A DNA stretch of 64,000 bases, from contig JACKEB010000010.1 in the NCBI GenBank assembly GCA_020633205.1, positions 806,001-870,000 of the forward strand, written 5' to 3'. Below, in pieces: positions 1-8,133 of this stretch; within the stretch, counting starts at the first letter, position 1, and every line of letters starts with the position of its first letter. The notes under the pieces were generated by a model. The model made no database searches, was not told the origin of the DNA, and worked only from the letters and a program-made list of their open reading frames with translations. Position numbers and translations under genes: made by a program. The stretch is from Polyangiaceae bacterium. Lineage in GTDB: Bacteria; Myxococcota_A; Polyangia; Polyangiales; Polyangiaceae.

Positions 1-357
1 GTCGTCGCGGGCGACGAAGGGCAGCCGCACGCCGTCTTGATTCGTGCCCTCGAGCCCTGCTTTGGTTTGGAAGCGCTTCGCGCCCGCCGACTCACGCGAG
101 GGGGAACGCCGCTTCCAGATCGCCACTTGATGAGTGGACCAGGAAAGCTGGCGCAAGCCATGGGCATCACACTCGAGTTCTACGGACACGCGCTCGATCA
201 GCCGCCGCTCTACCTCGCCGAACGACCCGGGGCGGCGAAGCCCAAGATCGCGCGCTCCCCGCGTGTCGGCATCGACTACGCGGGACGCTGGGCGCAGAAG
301 CCATGGCGCTTCAGCGAACGAGACAGCCCCTGGGTGAGCGTGAAGCCTTCACCCTGA
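1..357 (+). CDS. Alkyladenine (3-methyladenine) DNA glycosylase, C-terminal part
   Basis: The reading frame is open from base 1 to a TGA at 355-357, giving 118 visible residues. The start and N-terminal half lie outside the window. The product belongs to the AAG/MPG family, which removes alkylated purines from DNA as the first step of base excision repair. Three blocks match the family: the GD..HAVLIRALEP strand, the SGPGKLAQAMGI motif, and the C-terminal run SPRVGIDYAGRW..KPWRF followed by DSPWVSV. The catalytic glutamate precedes the visible part and cannot be checked. The next gene, coaBC, starts 70 bases downstream with no clear terminator between, so read-through is possible. Confidence 0.9.
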   Translation, partial: VVAGDEGQPHAVLIRALEPCFGLEALRARRLTRGGTPLPDRHLMSGPGKLAQAMGITLEFYGHALDQPPLYLAERPGAAKPKIARSPRVGIDYAGRWAQKPWRFSERDSPWVSVKPSP

Positions 358-427
358 GTCATGCGTTCTGTCCTCACCCAAGCGACGGCAATTGCCGAGG
401 CTGCGGGAGGAAAGTAGGGTCCGACCC

Positions 428-1732
428 ATGAGCGAACGTCCGAAGCCGCCGCGCCCTTCGAGCATTCCTCCGGCCTCCGTTCGCCCACCAGCACGAAGCA
501 CGCGTAAGGGACGTCTTGCCGGACGACGCATTGCGCTCGGAGTTACCGGCAGCATCGCCGCCTACAAGGCAGCGATCCTCGCACGCCTCCTCGTCAAGGA
601 CGGTGCTGAGGTTCAGGTCGTGTTAACCCACGCCGCACGCGAGTTCATCGGCGCCGCAACCTTCGCGGGGATCACCGGCAACCCGGTGCTGGATGACATG
701 TTCGACGAGAACCTCGGAGGAGAGGTCCACGTCGACCTGGCGCAGGACAGTGACCTCGTGGTGGTGATGCCAACCACGGCGGACGCGCTCGCGCGCTTTG
801 CTCAAGGACGAGCGGGGGATGTGCTGAGCGCTTGCTTGCTGTGCGCAACATCACCTGTGTTGCTGGTGCCTGCTATGCACCCGCGGATGTGGTCGCATCC
901 GGCGACCAAGCGGAACGTGGCAACGCTCACCGGCGACGGGCGAGTGCTCTTCGTAGGACCGGAGAGTGGAGAAGTCGCGTCGGGAGAGAGCGGCGTGGGC
1001 CGCATGGCAGAGCCAGAGACGGTGCACGCCGCGATCCTCGCGCAGCTCTCCCACGATGGGCTTGCCGGGAAACATCTAGTCATCACCGCTGGGCCAACCG
1101 TCGAGGACCTGGATCCCGTGCGCTTCATCAGCAACCGTTCCACGGGGAAAATGGGCTTCGCGCTCGCAGAGCGCGCAGCACAACGCGGCGCCCACGTCAC
1201 GCTGATCAGCGGGCCCGTCGAGCTACCTACACCGTATGGTGTGCACCGAGTGGATGTGCGCAGCGCGGTCGCGATGCGAGGAGCCGTCTGGCAAGCAGTC
1301 GGACCAGATCTCAAACACGCCGACGGCTTGATCATGTGCGCCGCCGTCGGAGACTATCGCCCCGCGGAATCGCATTCAAGCAAGCTCAAGCGTGGTGAAG
1401 GCGGGCTCGGCCTAGAGCTCGTACAGAACCCAGACATCATCAGCGAGGTGGGCGCGGCAAGACAGGGCAAGCGCCCAGTCTTGGTGGCCTTTGCAGTGGA
1501 GACCGCGCCGCCGGACGTCATCGTGGAGAACGCCCGAGGCAAACTCCAAAAGAAGCGCGTCGACCTGGTCGTGGCAAACCACGCTAAGGACAGCTTTGGC
1601 AAGACGGACAACGTCGCGACTCTGGTTGGCCCGGTCGATGCCCTCCCGCTACCCCAAATGCTCAAGTTGGAGCTCGCCGATCGCATCCTCGACTGGGTGC
1701 TCGCGCGGCTCTCCGAGAACCCCCAAGCTTAG
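428..1732 (+). CDS. coaBC: Bifunctional phosphopantothenoylcysteine decarboxylase / phosphopantothenate-cysteine ligase
   Basis: CoaBC carries out two consecutive steps of coenzyme A synthesis: ligation of cysteine to 4'-phosphopantothenate, then decarboxylation to phosphopantetheine. The 434-residue product has the usual bifunctional length. The N-terminal flavoprotein half shows GVTGSIAAYKA and a LTHAAREF active-site segment. Its substrate-binding motif reads PAMHPRMW where many homologues have PAMN; from memory, histidine also occurs there in actinobacterial enzymes. The ligase half shows ITAGPTVEDLDPVRFISN, STGKMG, AAVGDYRP, LVQNPDI and VANHAKDSFG. ATG 428 is chosen over an upstream TTG at 392 because GGAGG precedes it and the first 30 residues are already a Pro/Arg-rich extension. 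The next gene begins 3 bases after the stop. Confidence 0.95.
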   Translation: MSERPKPPRPSSIPPASVRPPARSTRKGRLAGRRIALGVTGSIAAYKAAILARLLVKDGAEVQVVLTHAAREFIGAATFAGITGNPVLDDMFDENLGGEVHVDLAQDSDLVVVMPTTADALARFAQGRAGDVLSACLLCATSPVLLVPAMHPRMWSHPATKRNVATLTGDGRVLFVGPESGEVASGESGVGRMAEPETVHAAILAQLSHDGLAGKHLVITAGPTVEDLDPVRFISNRSTGKMGFALAERAAQRGAHVTLISGPVELPTPYGVHRVDVRSAVAMRGAVWQAVGPDLKHADGLIMCAAVGDYRPAESHSSKLKRGEGGLGLELVQNPDIISEVGAARQGKRPVLVAFAVETAPPDVIVENARGKLQKKRVDLVVANHAKDSFGKTDNVATLVGPVDALPLPQMLKLELADRILDWVLARLSENPQA

Positions 1733-1735
1733 CCC

Positions 1736-2404
1736 ATGCCCCTGATCGCCATCGTCGTGCTGGTCGTAGGTGCCAGCCACTTTTATTTCCTCCAGGAACA
1801 GTACGCTGGCACCTGGACCATGTACGCCGGCCTCGGTCTGCCTTATCTCGTGTTCGCGACGCTGGCGCTGCGCGACCTTTGGGAGGAAGGTGTGCTCGCC
1901 GAGCGACTGGCACCGCGCTGGGGCGACGTGGGGCTCGGAGGCTTGCTCGGGCTGTTGCTCGTAGGCGCCGGTTGGATCGTGCGGGAGCAGGTCCTACCGG
2001 AGCACGACGTCCACCGCATTTGGGTGATGCGCATTCTGACCCAGGTCGGCGACGCGAAGGTGATCCAGGCGAGCATCGGCTTGACGCTAGCGATCCTCGT
2101 GATCGCGATGCTCGAGGAGCTGGTGTGGCGCGGCCTCGTACTGCCCCACGCAGAGCGTCTCGTCGGGGTGCGGCGCGGCTGGATCCTGACCGCGGTGCTC
2201 TACGCGCTCGCAGTGGTGCCAGCAATGTGGCCCACCCGCGTCGAGCCCATGGGCCTCAATCCCTTTCTGCCAGCCGCGGCGCTCGGCTGCGGTCTGGTCT
2301 GGAGCTTCCTCGCGGCGCGCCTCGGGCGACTCGCTCCGATCATGCTCAGCCACGCGGTGTTCACCTACTTCTCCGGCGTGGTCTTCCGCATCCCGGGGAC
2401 CTGA
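1736..2404 (+). CDS. CPBP-family intramembrane metalloprotease
   Basis: The 222-residue protein is strongly hydrophobic, with about six to seven predicted membrane segments. It carries the CPBP (Rce1-like/Abi) signature: EELVWRG in a membrane helix near residue 123 (the EExxxR motif) and a late histidine in LSHAVFTYF. These residues form the glutamate/histidine active site of Rce1-type proteases. Substrates are not predictable from sequence; family members act in prenyl-protein processing, bacteriocin immunity or other membrane proteolysis. It follows coaBC by only 3 bases and is probably cotranscribed, although no functional link is obvious. A hairpin shared with the convergent yebC gene lies downstream. 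Confidence 0.85.
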   Translation: MPLIAIVVLVVGASHFYFLQEQYAGTWTMYAGLGLPYLVFATLALRDLWEEGVLAERLAPRWGDVGLGGLLGLLLVGAGWIVREQVLPEHDVHRIWVMRILTQVGDAKVIQASIGLTLAILVIAMLEELVWRGLVLPHAERLVGVRRGWILTAVLYALAVVPAMWPTRVEPMGLNPFLPAAALGCGLVWSFLAARLGRLAPIMLSHAVFTYFSGVVFRIPGT

Positions 2405-2410
2405 GCCACA

Positions 2411-2446
2411 CGAAAAAGCAACGGGCGTTACCGCGTGGTAACGCCC
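2411..2446 (-). terminator. Rho-independent terminator of yebC (convergent junction)
   Basis: A perfect 10-bp stem (GGGCGTTACC / GGTAACGCCC, 2423-2446) with a 4-base loop lies between two convergent genes. Read on the minus strand it is followed by a GCTTTTT tract, so it should terminate yebC. The plus-strand side has no T-run, so it is a weaker stop for the CPBP gene. Confidence 0.8.
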
Positions 2447-2477
2447 ATCACGTCTCAGGCTTGCGAATGGTGTCGAC

Positions 2478-3233
2478 TCAGTCGTCGCCAGCGATGCGCG
2501 CCATCTCCTCGTCGGAGATGTCGAAATCAGCGTAGACGTTTTGTACGTCGTCGTGGTCGTCGAGGGACTCGAAGAGGTTGAGACACACCTCAGCGTCGCG
2601 CCCGGACACCGCTTTTTTGTTCTTCGGCACGTACACCAGGCTCGAGTCCTTGACCTCGAGCTTCGCAGCTTCGATCGCCGTAGTGACCCGGTCGAGATCG
2701 GTCGGCGGCGTGTACACCACCCAGTCCTCGCCCTCGTCTCGATAGTCTTCGGCACCCGCCTCCACGGCGACTTCCATCAGCTGGTCCTCGGTGACCTTCG
2801 ACTTGTCGAGGACGATGCTGCCCAAATAGTCAAAAGCCCAACCCGCGGTGCCGGACTGGCCCATCACGCCGTTGTGTTTCTCGAACACCTTGCGCAGCTC
2901 TGGTGCCGTGCGGTTACGGTTGTCCGTCGCTCCCTCGACCATGAAGAGCGTCCCTCCGGGCCCGGTGCCCTCGTAGACAATCTCTTCGTAGATCGCGCCC
3001 TCTACCTCTCCAGTGCCCCGATTGATCGCGCGCTGGATGCTGTCTTGAGGCACACCCTGGCCCTTGGCTACCAAGATGGCTTTGCGCAGGCGCGGGTTCC
3101 CAGACTCGTCGCCTCCACCCATGCGTGCGGCGATGGCGATCTCGCGGTTCAGCTTGGTGAACAGCTTGCCGCGCTGGGCGTCCTTCGCACCCTTCTTGCG
3201 CTTGATTGTGGCCCACTTGGAATGGCCGCTCAT
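2478..3233 (-). CDS. yebC: YebC/PmpR-family protein
   Basis: This family was first described as transcriptional regulators; recent work assigns members to relieving ribosome stalling at polyproline. The 251-residue length is typical. The N-terminus is diagnostic: MSGHSKWATIKRKKGAKDAQ followed by KLFTKLNREIAIAARMGG. The ATG at 3233 is chosen over in-frame upstream codons because conserved homology begins exactly there, with a GAGG about 9 bases before it. The C-terminal part is acidic, as usual in the family. The gene stands alone between the CPBP protease (convergent) and tRNA-Leu (divergent). Proline-rich proteins in this window, such as the FHA protein at 57 kb, would be plausible clients if the translation role holds here. 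Confidence 0.93.
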   Translation of the reverse strand: MSGHSKWATIKRKKGAKDAQRGKLFTKLNREIAIAARMGGGDESGNPRLRKAILVAKGQGVPQDSIQRAINRGTGEVEGAIYEEIVYEGTGPGGTLFMVEGATDNRNRTAPELRKVFEKHNGVMGQSGTAGWAFDYLGSIVLDKSKVTEDQLMEVAVEAGAEDYRDEGEDWVVYTPPTDLDRVTTAIEAAKLEVKDSSLVYVPKNKKAVSGRDAEVCLNLFESLDDHDDVQNVYADFDISDEEMARIAGDD

Positions 3234-3550
3234 GACGAAAACCTCGACTGTTGATGGTGTAGCGAGCCAGCAGCGGCCCGCAGGGCGCTGGAGCATACTC
3301 AATCCGCTCTTGCCATGTGAGCCTCGTGACGCCCCTCGCATTCCACGCTGGCAAGCCACTGGACGCCGCGGCGCATCAGCGTGGGCACGCGCAGTGCCCT
3401 AGATCGGCCACCTCCGGACGAGAAAATACACCTCGCGGAACCCGGGCAAAGCGTGAGATTTCAGGGGCCTAAACCAACTTCGCTTGACAAAGTTTTTTCT
3501 CCGCCTAACTTCCGGCCTCCCAAGAGCAACCCATGGCTCGAAGGACGCCC
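3234..3550. other. Intergenic region between yebC and tRNA-Leu
   Basis: About 317 bases separate the yebC start from tRNA-Leu. The right-hand end holds a sigma70-like promoter for the tRNA (listed separately). The yebC promoter must lie in the left-hand part, but no convincing -35/-10 pair was found. No coding frame here has recognisable homology or a good ribosome-binding site. Confidence 0.6.
3484..3511 (+). promoter_or_regulatory. Predicted sigma70 promoter of tRNA-Leu
   Basis: A perfect -35 hexamer TTGACA (3484-3489) is followed after 16 bases by TAACTT (3506-3511). The predicted start is about 30-35 bases upstream of the mature tRNA 5' end, which is a sensible leader length. The local AT-rich spacer stands out from the surrounding GC-rich sequence. 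Confidence 0.65.
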
Positions 3551-3634
3551 GCGAAGGTGGCGGAATTGGCAGACGCGCTAGCTTGAGGTGCTAGTGGGGT
3601 AACTCTCGTGGGGGTTCAAGTCCCCCCCTTCGCA
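3551..3634 (+). tRNA. tRNA-Leu (anticodon GAG)
   Basis: An 84-base cloverleaf can be drawn. The acceptor stem is GCGAAGG / CCTTCGC with discriminator A at 3634. The anticodon stem CTAGC/GCTAG encloses loop TTGAGGT, giving anticodon GAG. A class II long variable arm follows, then the T arm GGGGG-TTCAAGT-CCCCC. The long variable arm and GAG anticodon identify tRNA-Leu reading CUC/CUU. The 3' CCA is not encoded; CAC follows the discriminator. Confidence 0.96.
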
Positions 3635-3691
3635 CACACACCGATCAGAACAGAGATGATCGGTTCGCCCCCTCTCGGGGCGCGAACCCAG

Positions 3692-3718
3692 GGCCTGCGG
3701 AACACCGCGGGCCTTTCT
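3692..3718 (+). terminator. Terminator of tRNA-Leu
   Basis: GGCCTGCGG and CCGCGGGCC form a 9-bp stem with one G-T wobble and an AACA loop, followed by TTTCTCGTTT. A further hairpin (GGTTCG...CGAACC, 3662-3688) lies just upstream, between the tRNA and this stem. Confidence 0.6.
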
Positions 3719-3776
3719 CGTTTGTCCGCCTCGCGTCGCCGCCTAGGCCCACGCCGCAAGCCTGAGACTGGGCCGC

Positions 3777-4277
3777 TCAAGACTCGTTACATGCGCCGCT
3801 ATCGATGCAGGCGCTGACGCATGCCGGGTAGGCCTCCACACAGTTGCTTTGGCATTCGACACGTGGAGGCAGGCACTGCACCGCGCAGTTCTCATCGCCT
3901 GCACACTGGCCGACACACTTGCTGCAGGGGGGCGTGCACTTGGCTTCGCAGGAATCGCAAGTATCCGCGCAGCGGGCGATGCATGCGCAGTCATCGTCGC
4001 GCGGCGGGCACAGCGCGTCGTCCGGGCCACCACACATCTCCGTCTCGAGCGAGGGTGCTGCAGCCTCAGCCCCCGCGTCAGCGACGGCAGGAGCGGGTGG
4101 CTCTACAGTCGCGGTGGACGCGCTCGGCGGCGCACCGGACGCGCTCGGAGCGTCGACCTCAGGCGCTGGGTTGTTGGGCGGGGGTGAGGAGCTCCCACAA
4201 GCCCCAAGCAAAAACGGAATCGCAATGCCGGACCAAGGGGCGAAGACGCGCAAGTACACGCTCCGATAGTCCCTCAT
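3777..4277 (-). CDS. Cysteine-rich lipoprotein of unknown function
   Basis: The 166-residue product begins with a signal peptide ending in a lipobox (FLLGAC, Cys27), so it should be exported and lipidated. A Pro/Ala/Ser-rich linker of about 55 residues follows. The rest is a compact domain with more than a dozen cysteines spaced mostly two to three residues apart, for example CACIARC, CDSCEAKC and CSKCVGQC. Such spacing suggests multiple disulfides or metal binding. I do not recognise a named family. It lies 71 bases downstream of the kinase-receiver gene on the same strand. The start is the only good ATG ahead of the signal peptide. Confidence 0.75.
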   Translation of the reverse strand: MRDYRSVYLRVFAPWSGIAIPFLLGACGSSSPPPNNPAPEVDAPSASGAPPSASTATVEPPAPAVADAGAEAAAPSLETEMCGGPDDALCPPRDDDCACIARCADTCDSCEAKCTPPCSKCVGQCAGDENCAVQCLPPRVECQSNCVEAYPACVSACIDSGACNES

Positions 4278-4348
4278 TCACGGCGACAAGGCGTGAACAA
4301 ACGCCACCGCAGAACAACCAAGGAGGCGCGCGTTTCAGCGACGCCAGC

Positions 4349-5455
4349 TCACTCGATGCAGCTCAGCGCTTCGAGCACTTCACTCACTTCGAATGGCTTG
4401 CGCACCCAGCTCATCACTTCGTCCGCGGCCAGGCCGGGAACATCGAGCGCGCTGCCCGTGATCATGACGACGGGCAACCCCGGATGCTCCGCCTTCAAAT
4501 CGTGAATCCAGCGCGCCGGGTCGTCTCCCAGGGGAGAGAGATCGACCAAGGCCGCGTCGAACGCGTGGGCCTGGAGCTTCAAGAGTTCATCCGCCGAACG
4601 CGCCGCCAACACTCGAGCCCCGCGACTCTCCAGCGCCAGCTCCAGCAACGAAACGATCGCCGGGTCATCCTCGAGCAAGAGCACGCTGCGCCCGGCTAGC
4701 GAGGCAGGAGGCACGGAGCGGTGACGAATCGAAGAACGGACTTCACCAACTGGCCAACGCAGCTCGAAGCGCGCTCCGATCAAGCTGTCGCCTAGGCTCA
4801 AGCACCCACCATGGTTCTTCGCCACTTCAAACGAGTGGGTGAGCCCAATCCCCGCGCCGCCATCGCGAAGCGACACTTGGCCATCGAAGATGCGCTCCTT
4901 GAGCTCCGCAGGAACACCGGGCCCCTCGTCGGAGACCGCGAAGACCACGTCAGCCCCTTCGCCGATGACATCCAAACCCACCAAGCCCCCTTCCGGTGAG
5001 AAGGCGATGGCGTTGAGCAGCAAGTTGGTGAGGATCTGTTGGACGGCGATGGGGCTGAACACCGCGCAGTTGTCGACGCGCGAGTCGTCGACCCGCAGGT
5101 CGACGCCATTGCGGCTCGCCTCACGCAGCACACCAAGCGTCGCGTCCTTCGCGACGCTGCGCGCCTCACGGTCCAGCTCGTGCCGCGCGGAAACAGGTGC
5201 TTCCGCTCCGATCGCGCGACGAGCGGCAGCGTGCCCGATTCGCGCATGAGAGCGCGCGATGGCTACCGCATCTTTCACTGGCCCGCTGGCCAATTGGCCA
5301 TCGGCGGCTTCCAGCCAACCAAGCACCACGGTCATCGCGTTGGACACCTCGTGGAGCACGCCAGCCAGCTCGCGCTCGCGCTCCGTTGGCTCGGACAAAG
5401 CCAACTCGGCACCACGGGACTCGGCGTTGGGGCCATCGCCAAGAGGGGATTTCAC
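4349..5455 (-). CDS. Soluble histidine kinase with C-terminal receiver domain
   Basis: The 368-residue hybrid has no membrane segment or input domain. A phosphoacceptor helix ELAGVLHEVSNAM carries His35. The HATPase_c domain follows, with N box ILTNLLLNAIAFSP (141-154), G1 box VSDEGPGVP (174-182) and G2 box GGAGIGLT. A receiver domain begins near residue 257 with acidic pair ED at 262-263, phosphoacceptor Asp305, Thr333 and Lys353 in VRKPF. The order kinase then receiver allows intramolecular phosphotransfer, so an external output partner is expected; none is adjacent. The start is GTG, giving MKSPLGDGPN. A 261-base gap without a gene separates it from the lipoprotein gene upstream. Confidence 0.88.
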   Translation of the reverse strand: MKSPLGDGPNAESRGAELALSEPTERERELAGVLHEVSNAMTVVLGWLEAADGQLASGPVKDAVAIARSHARIGHAAARRAIGAEAPVSARHELDREARSVAKDATLGVLREASRNGVDLRVDDSRVDNCAVFSPIAVQQILTNLLLNAIAFSPEGGLVGLDVIGEGADVVFAVSDEGPGVPAELKERIFDGQVSLRDGGAGIGLTHSFEVAKNHGGCLSLGDSLIGARFELRWPVGEVRSSIRHRSVPPASLAGRSVLLLEDDPAIVSLLELALESRGARVLAARSADELLKLQAHAFDAALVDLSPLGDDPARWIHDLKAEHPGLPVVMITGSALDVPGLAADEVMSWVRKPFEVSEVLEALSCIE

Positions 5456-5716
5456 TCGACTACACTATTACAGTCAGGTGCTACGAACCAGCTCTGAGCG
5501 TTGAGAAAAACCGTATGAAAACGGCCAAGTGAGCCTGTGTAGGCGGGTGTCCCGGTGTGTAGCAGTCACTCCTGGCGCACCTCGCAAGTGGCCGCAGTTG
5601 CTGAGTTAATGCCCTGCGGTGAAGTCGCAACCAAGCGCGGCGACGCGACGCGCCACAGCACTTTGTTGCATGTAACCGTTGCGAGAATGTCAGCGGCGTG
5701 GGTGTGTACGGCCAAC

Positions 5717-7414
5717 TCACTCGGATGGCAGCACGAGCTGGAAGCTGCCGTCGGTCGCGGTGTACGTCTCGCCAACCGCGATGACGCTGAGCGCACCGTC
5801 GCGATTCGGCAAGTAGCCATCTCCTCCGAGATAGGCATACGCCTTCACTGAGGCTCCCCCAACGGGCTGACCACCAAGTGACACGACACCCGACTGGACC
5901 ACGGGGGCCGGGATGGTCAACACCCCCAAACCGTTATTGGGCACGGGAACGCTCACGTTGGGGCGCACCAACCACGGAAGGTTCGAGCCAACGGCTGGCC
6001 GCACGGAAATGTCGAAGACGCCAGGATCCGCCTCGAGCTTGAACGTGCCCGCCTGCCCCGTAAGCCCCGAGGAAGCGCGGGGTACGAATGGCGCCTCGCC
6101 GAGCGCCAATTTGAACGCGTCGATGGAGGGCTCCCGAGTCGAGGCAATCGCCTGCACCGTTGCGCCAGCGACGGCCGGCGAACCGGACTGCTCGAACAGC
6201 ACAGTGCCGGCGATGGGCGTGCGCGTTTCGAGCTGAATCGTGCTACCGCCTTGCCCCTTCGGAGTGACGCTGATCTCAACCTCGCGGGCGCCGAGACCGC
6301 TGTCGTCCGGAGGGATGACCTGCACCCGATAATTTCCCAGCGGAATTGAATCGATTGAGAACGCGCCGGAGGCGTCCGCTTCGGTGGTCAAGGTATACGC
6401 ACCGAGCACCCCTTCACCCAGGCCATCCAGCGTGGTTGACGTGAAAGTCAGCGTCGCGGCCTGTTGCGTGCGATCCGGTCCCTCCACGAAGCCGGCGTAG
6501 CTCCCCATCTCGAAGCTCACCTTCGAGAGATCCATCGAGAGCTCACCCGGTGCGAACACCTCGAGCCCTTCGCGCTTCCAGAGCAGCGTCGGCGCAACAA
6601 CGTCTGCTGGCGGCCGAAGCTGGATCAACTCCTGTCCCTTCGCCGTGTCATCCGGCACCTCGTTGAACGGGACTTGGAGATAGTAGGCGCCATCCGCCAA
6701 CATCGCGGGCTCCAACGTCAGCTCGTTGGAAAGCAGCTTTCCGCTCTCCGAATCCATCACAGAGACTCGCCAGCCATCGAGCTGCACATCTTTCGCGATG
6801 AAGTGCAGGCTCAGCTTGGAGGGCTCTCCAAGCGCTAGCGGCAAGTCGCTCGGGCCAGCCGGTACTGGAATCAGCCGATAGAGCTTGGGTACGACGGGGC
6901 ACGCTTGGGTGTCCGTCCCGGACTGCGCCCGGACGTACACCTCATAATCCCCAGCGGGAATACTCAGGGACATCTTCCCTGCGGAAGTGTTCGCCGAGTA
7001 CTCGTCGGGAGCGAGACCGAGGACGCGATCGATCGGCGTAAATGTGACGTGGACATCGCACGCGACCGGCGTGCCACCAACGGTCACCGTCCCCCGCACC
7101 GTGGACGGCGGGTCGAGCTCCACGGGTAGGAACTGCCCCCCCTGCCGCATCCCGCTGAAGAACTGCAGGAATCGAATCCCACCGACCATCTGGGTCGTGG
7201 TCGTGGGCGTGACGGCGAGCACCACGCCATCGATGACGCCTTCGCTCTTGCGGCACACGTCGCCGTCGCAGGTGGAACCCGCTGCGCAGTCAGACTGAGC
7301 TTCGCAACTGTTCTGCGTGGGCGCCCCCTCGACGTCCTCGAGGGTGTTCACGCTGCAGCCAGTGAAGGCCGCTGCGATCAATATCCCTGCGGACAAGAGA
7401 AACCGGCGCATCAT
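5717..7414 (-). CDS. Large lipoprotein with carboxypeptidase-regulatory-like repeats
   Basis: The 565-residue protein starts with a lipoprotein signal (MMRRFLLSAG...FTGC, lipid Cys20). A short Cys-rich segment with the spacing C..QSDC..GSTC..DVC (about residues 36-53) follows; this motif recurs in myxobacterial surface lipoproteins. The remainder is built of beta-sandwich-like segments of the type VRGTVTVGG, IAGTVLFEQ and GVVSLGG, resembling carboxypeptidase-regulatory (CarboxypepD_reg/Cna-B-like) repeats. ATG 7414 is chosen because it overlaps the TGA of the upstream lipoprotein gene as ATGA, a coupling arrangement. No catalytic domain is apparent; a structural or adhesive cell-surface role is an inference. 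Confidence 0.8.
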   Translation of the reverse strand: MMRRFLLSAGILIAAAFTGCSVNTLEDVEGAPTQNSCEAQSDCAAGSTCDGDVCRKSEGVIDGVVLAVTPTTTTQMVGGIRFLQFFSGMRQGGQFLPVELDPPSTVRGTVTVGGTPVACDVHVTFTPIDRVLGLAPDEYSANTSAGKMSLSIPAGDYEVYVRAQSGTDTQACPVVPKLYRLIPVPAGPSDLPLALGEPSKLSLHFIAKDVQLDGWRVSVMDSESGKLLSNELTLEPAMLADGAYYLQVPFNEVPDDTAKGQELIQLRPPADVVAPTLLWKREGLEVFAPGELSMDLSKVSFEMGSYAGFVEGPDRTQQAATLTFTSTTLDGLGEGVLGAYTLTTEADASGAFSIDSIPLGNYRVQVIPPDDSGLGAREVEISVTPKGQGGSTIQLETRTPIAGTVLFEQSGSPAVAGATVQAIASTREPSIDAFKLALGEAPFVPRASSGLTGQAGTFKLEADPGVFDISVRPAVGSNLPWLVRPNVSVPVPNNGLGVLTIPAPVVQSGVVSLGGQPVGGASVKAYAYLGGDGYLPNRDGALSVIAVGETYTATDGSFQLVLPSE

Positions 7415-7938
7415 TGGCTGGCCCCGCACTCGTCCACCAGGATGTCCGTGGGCTCACCGTTCTCGTCCTGCACCGCGGCCCACCAGGTGACGAGCGCGAC
7501 ATCCCCGTTGTCCCGAGGGCGAAACACGTTCACGTTGCTCGAGTGGGAGAGCATCATCGTGTAGCTATGACAGCCCTTGTCAGAGTCCCTGAAGTTGTAA
7601 GAGAGCACCGCCTGAGTTGGATCGCCCTCGTCTGGGTAGAGATTTGAACTCGGCTCGAACTCCGTGCTGTTGACGATCTGCGGCAGGTCGCTATCCGCTC
7701 GGAAATCGCGAAAGAGGATGGCCGTCATTGGGTCGCCGGCATCCTCCGAGCGATACAGCACCTTGAACTCGATGGTCTCCGACGTTTGAACCCGAATAAC
7801 GCGGTTCAGAGACGGATCCGCCGATGAGGTCAGCAGGACAGGGGGCGTCTGACGCCGGGATTGGTATTCCGGCGCCTCACCAAGCAAGCAGCCCGTTTGG
7901 GTCAGCATCGCCAAGCTGACTAGCCACGGGCGTGCCAA
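7411..7938 (-). CDS. Small lipoprotein of unknown function, coupled to the next gene
   Basis: The open frame extends upstream to 8127, but the likely start is TTG at 7938. It has GAGGAAGG five bases upstream and gives a short lipoprotein signal MARPWLVSLAMLTQTGC with lipid Cys17. Longer starts would put about 80 residues ahead of the lipobox. The mature protein of about 159 residues contains segments such as RVIRVQTSETIEFKV and VALVTWWAAVQDENG, with three further cysteines. No family is recognised. Its TGA overlaps the ATG of the following large lipoprotein, so the two are probably made together and may form one surface assembly. Confidence 0.7.
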   Translation of the reverse strand: MARPWLVSLAMLTQTGCLLGEAPEYQSRRQTPPVLLTSSADPSLNRVIRVQTSETIEFKVLYRSEDAGDPMTAILFRDFRADSDLPQIVNSTEFEPSSNLYPDEGDPTQAVLSYNFRDSDKGCHSYTMMLSHSSNVNVFRPRDNGDVALVTWWAAVQDENGEPTDILVDECGASQ

Positions 7939-8133
7939 CCCAGCCTTCCTCAGGGTTCGGAAAATTTCCTTTGTTGTTCTGGCAACTTGCACTCGAGCAG
8001 GGCGCTTCACCTGGTTGCCGACGCCCGAGATTACAATTTCACCGTCGCCCGCGGCCATCGACCGCGACTCCAATGTCGCGGAGGCAGCGCCCTGGGGCGA
8101 ACCGGCAGCTAGGAACCCGTGGTTCATCGACGC

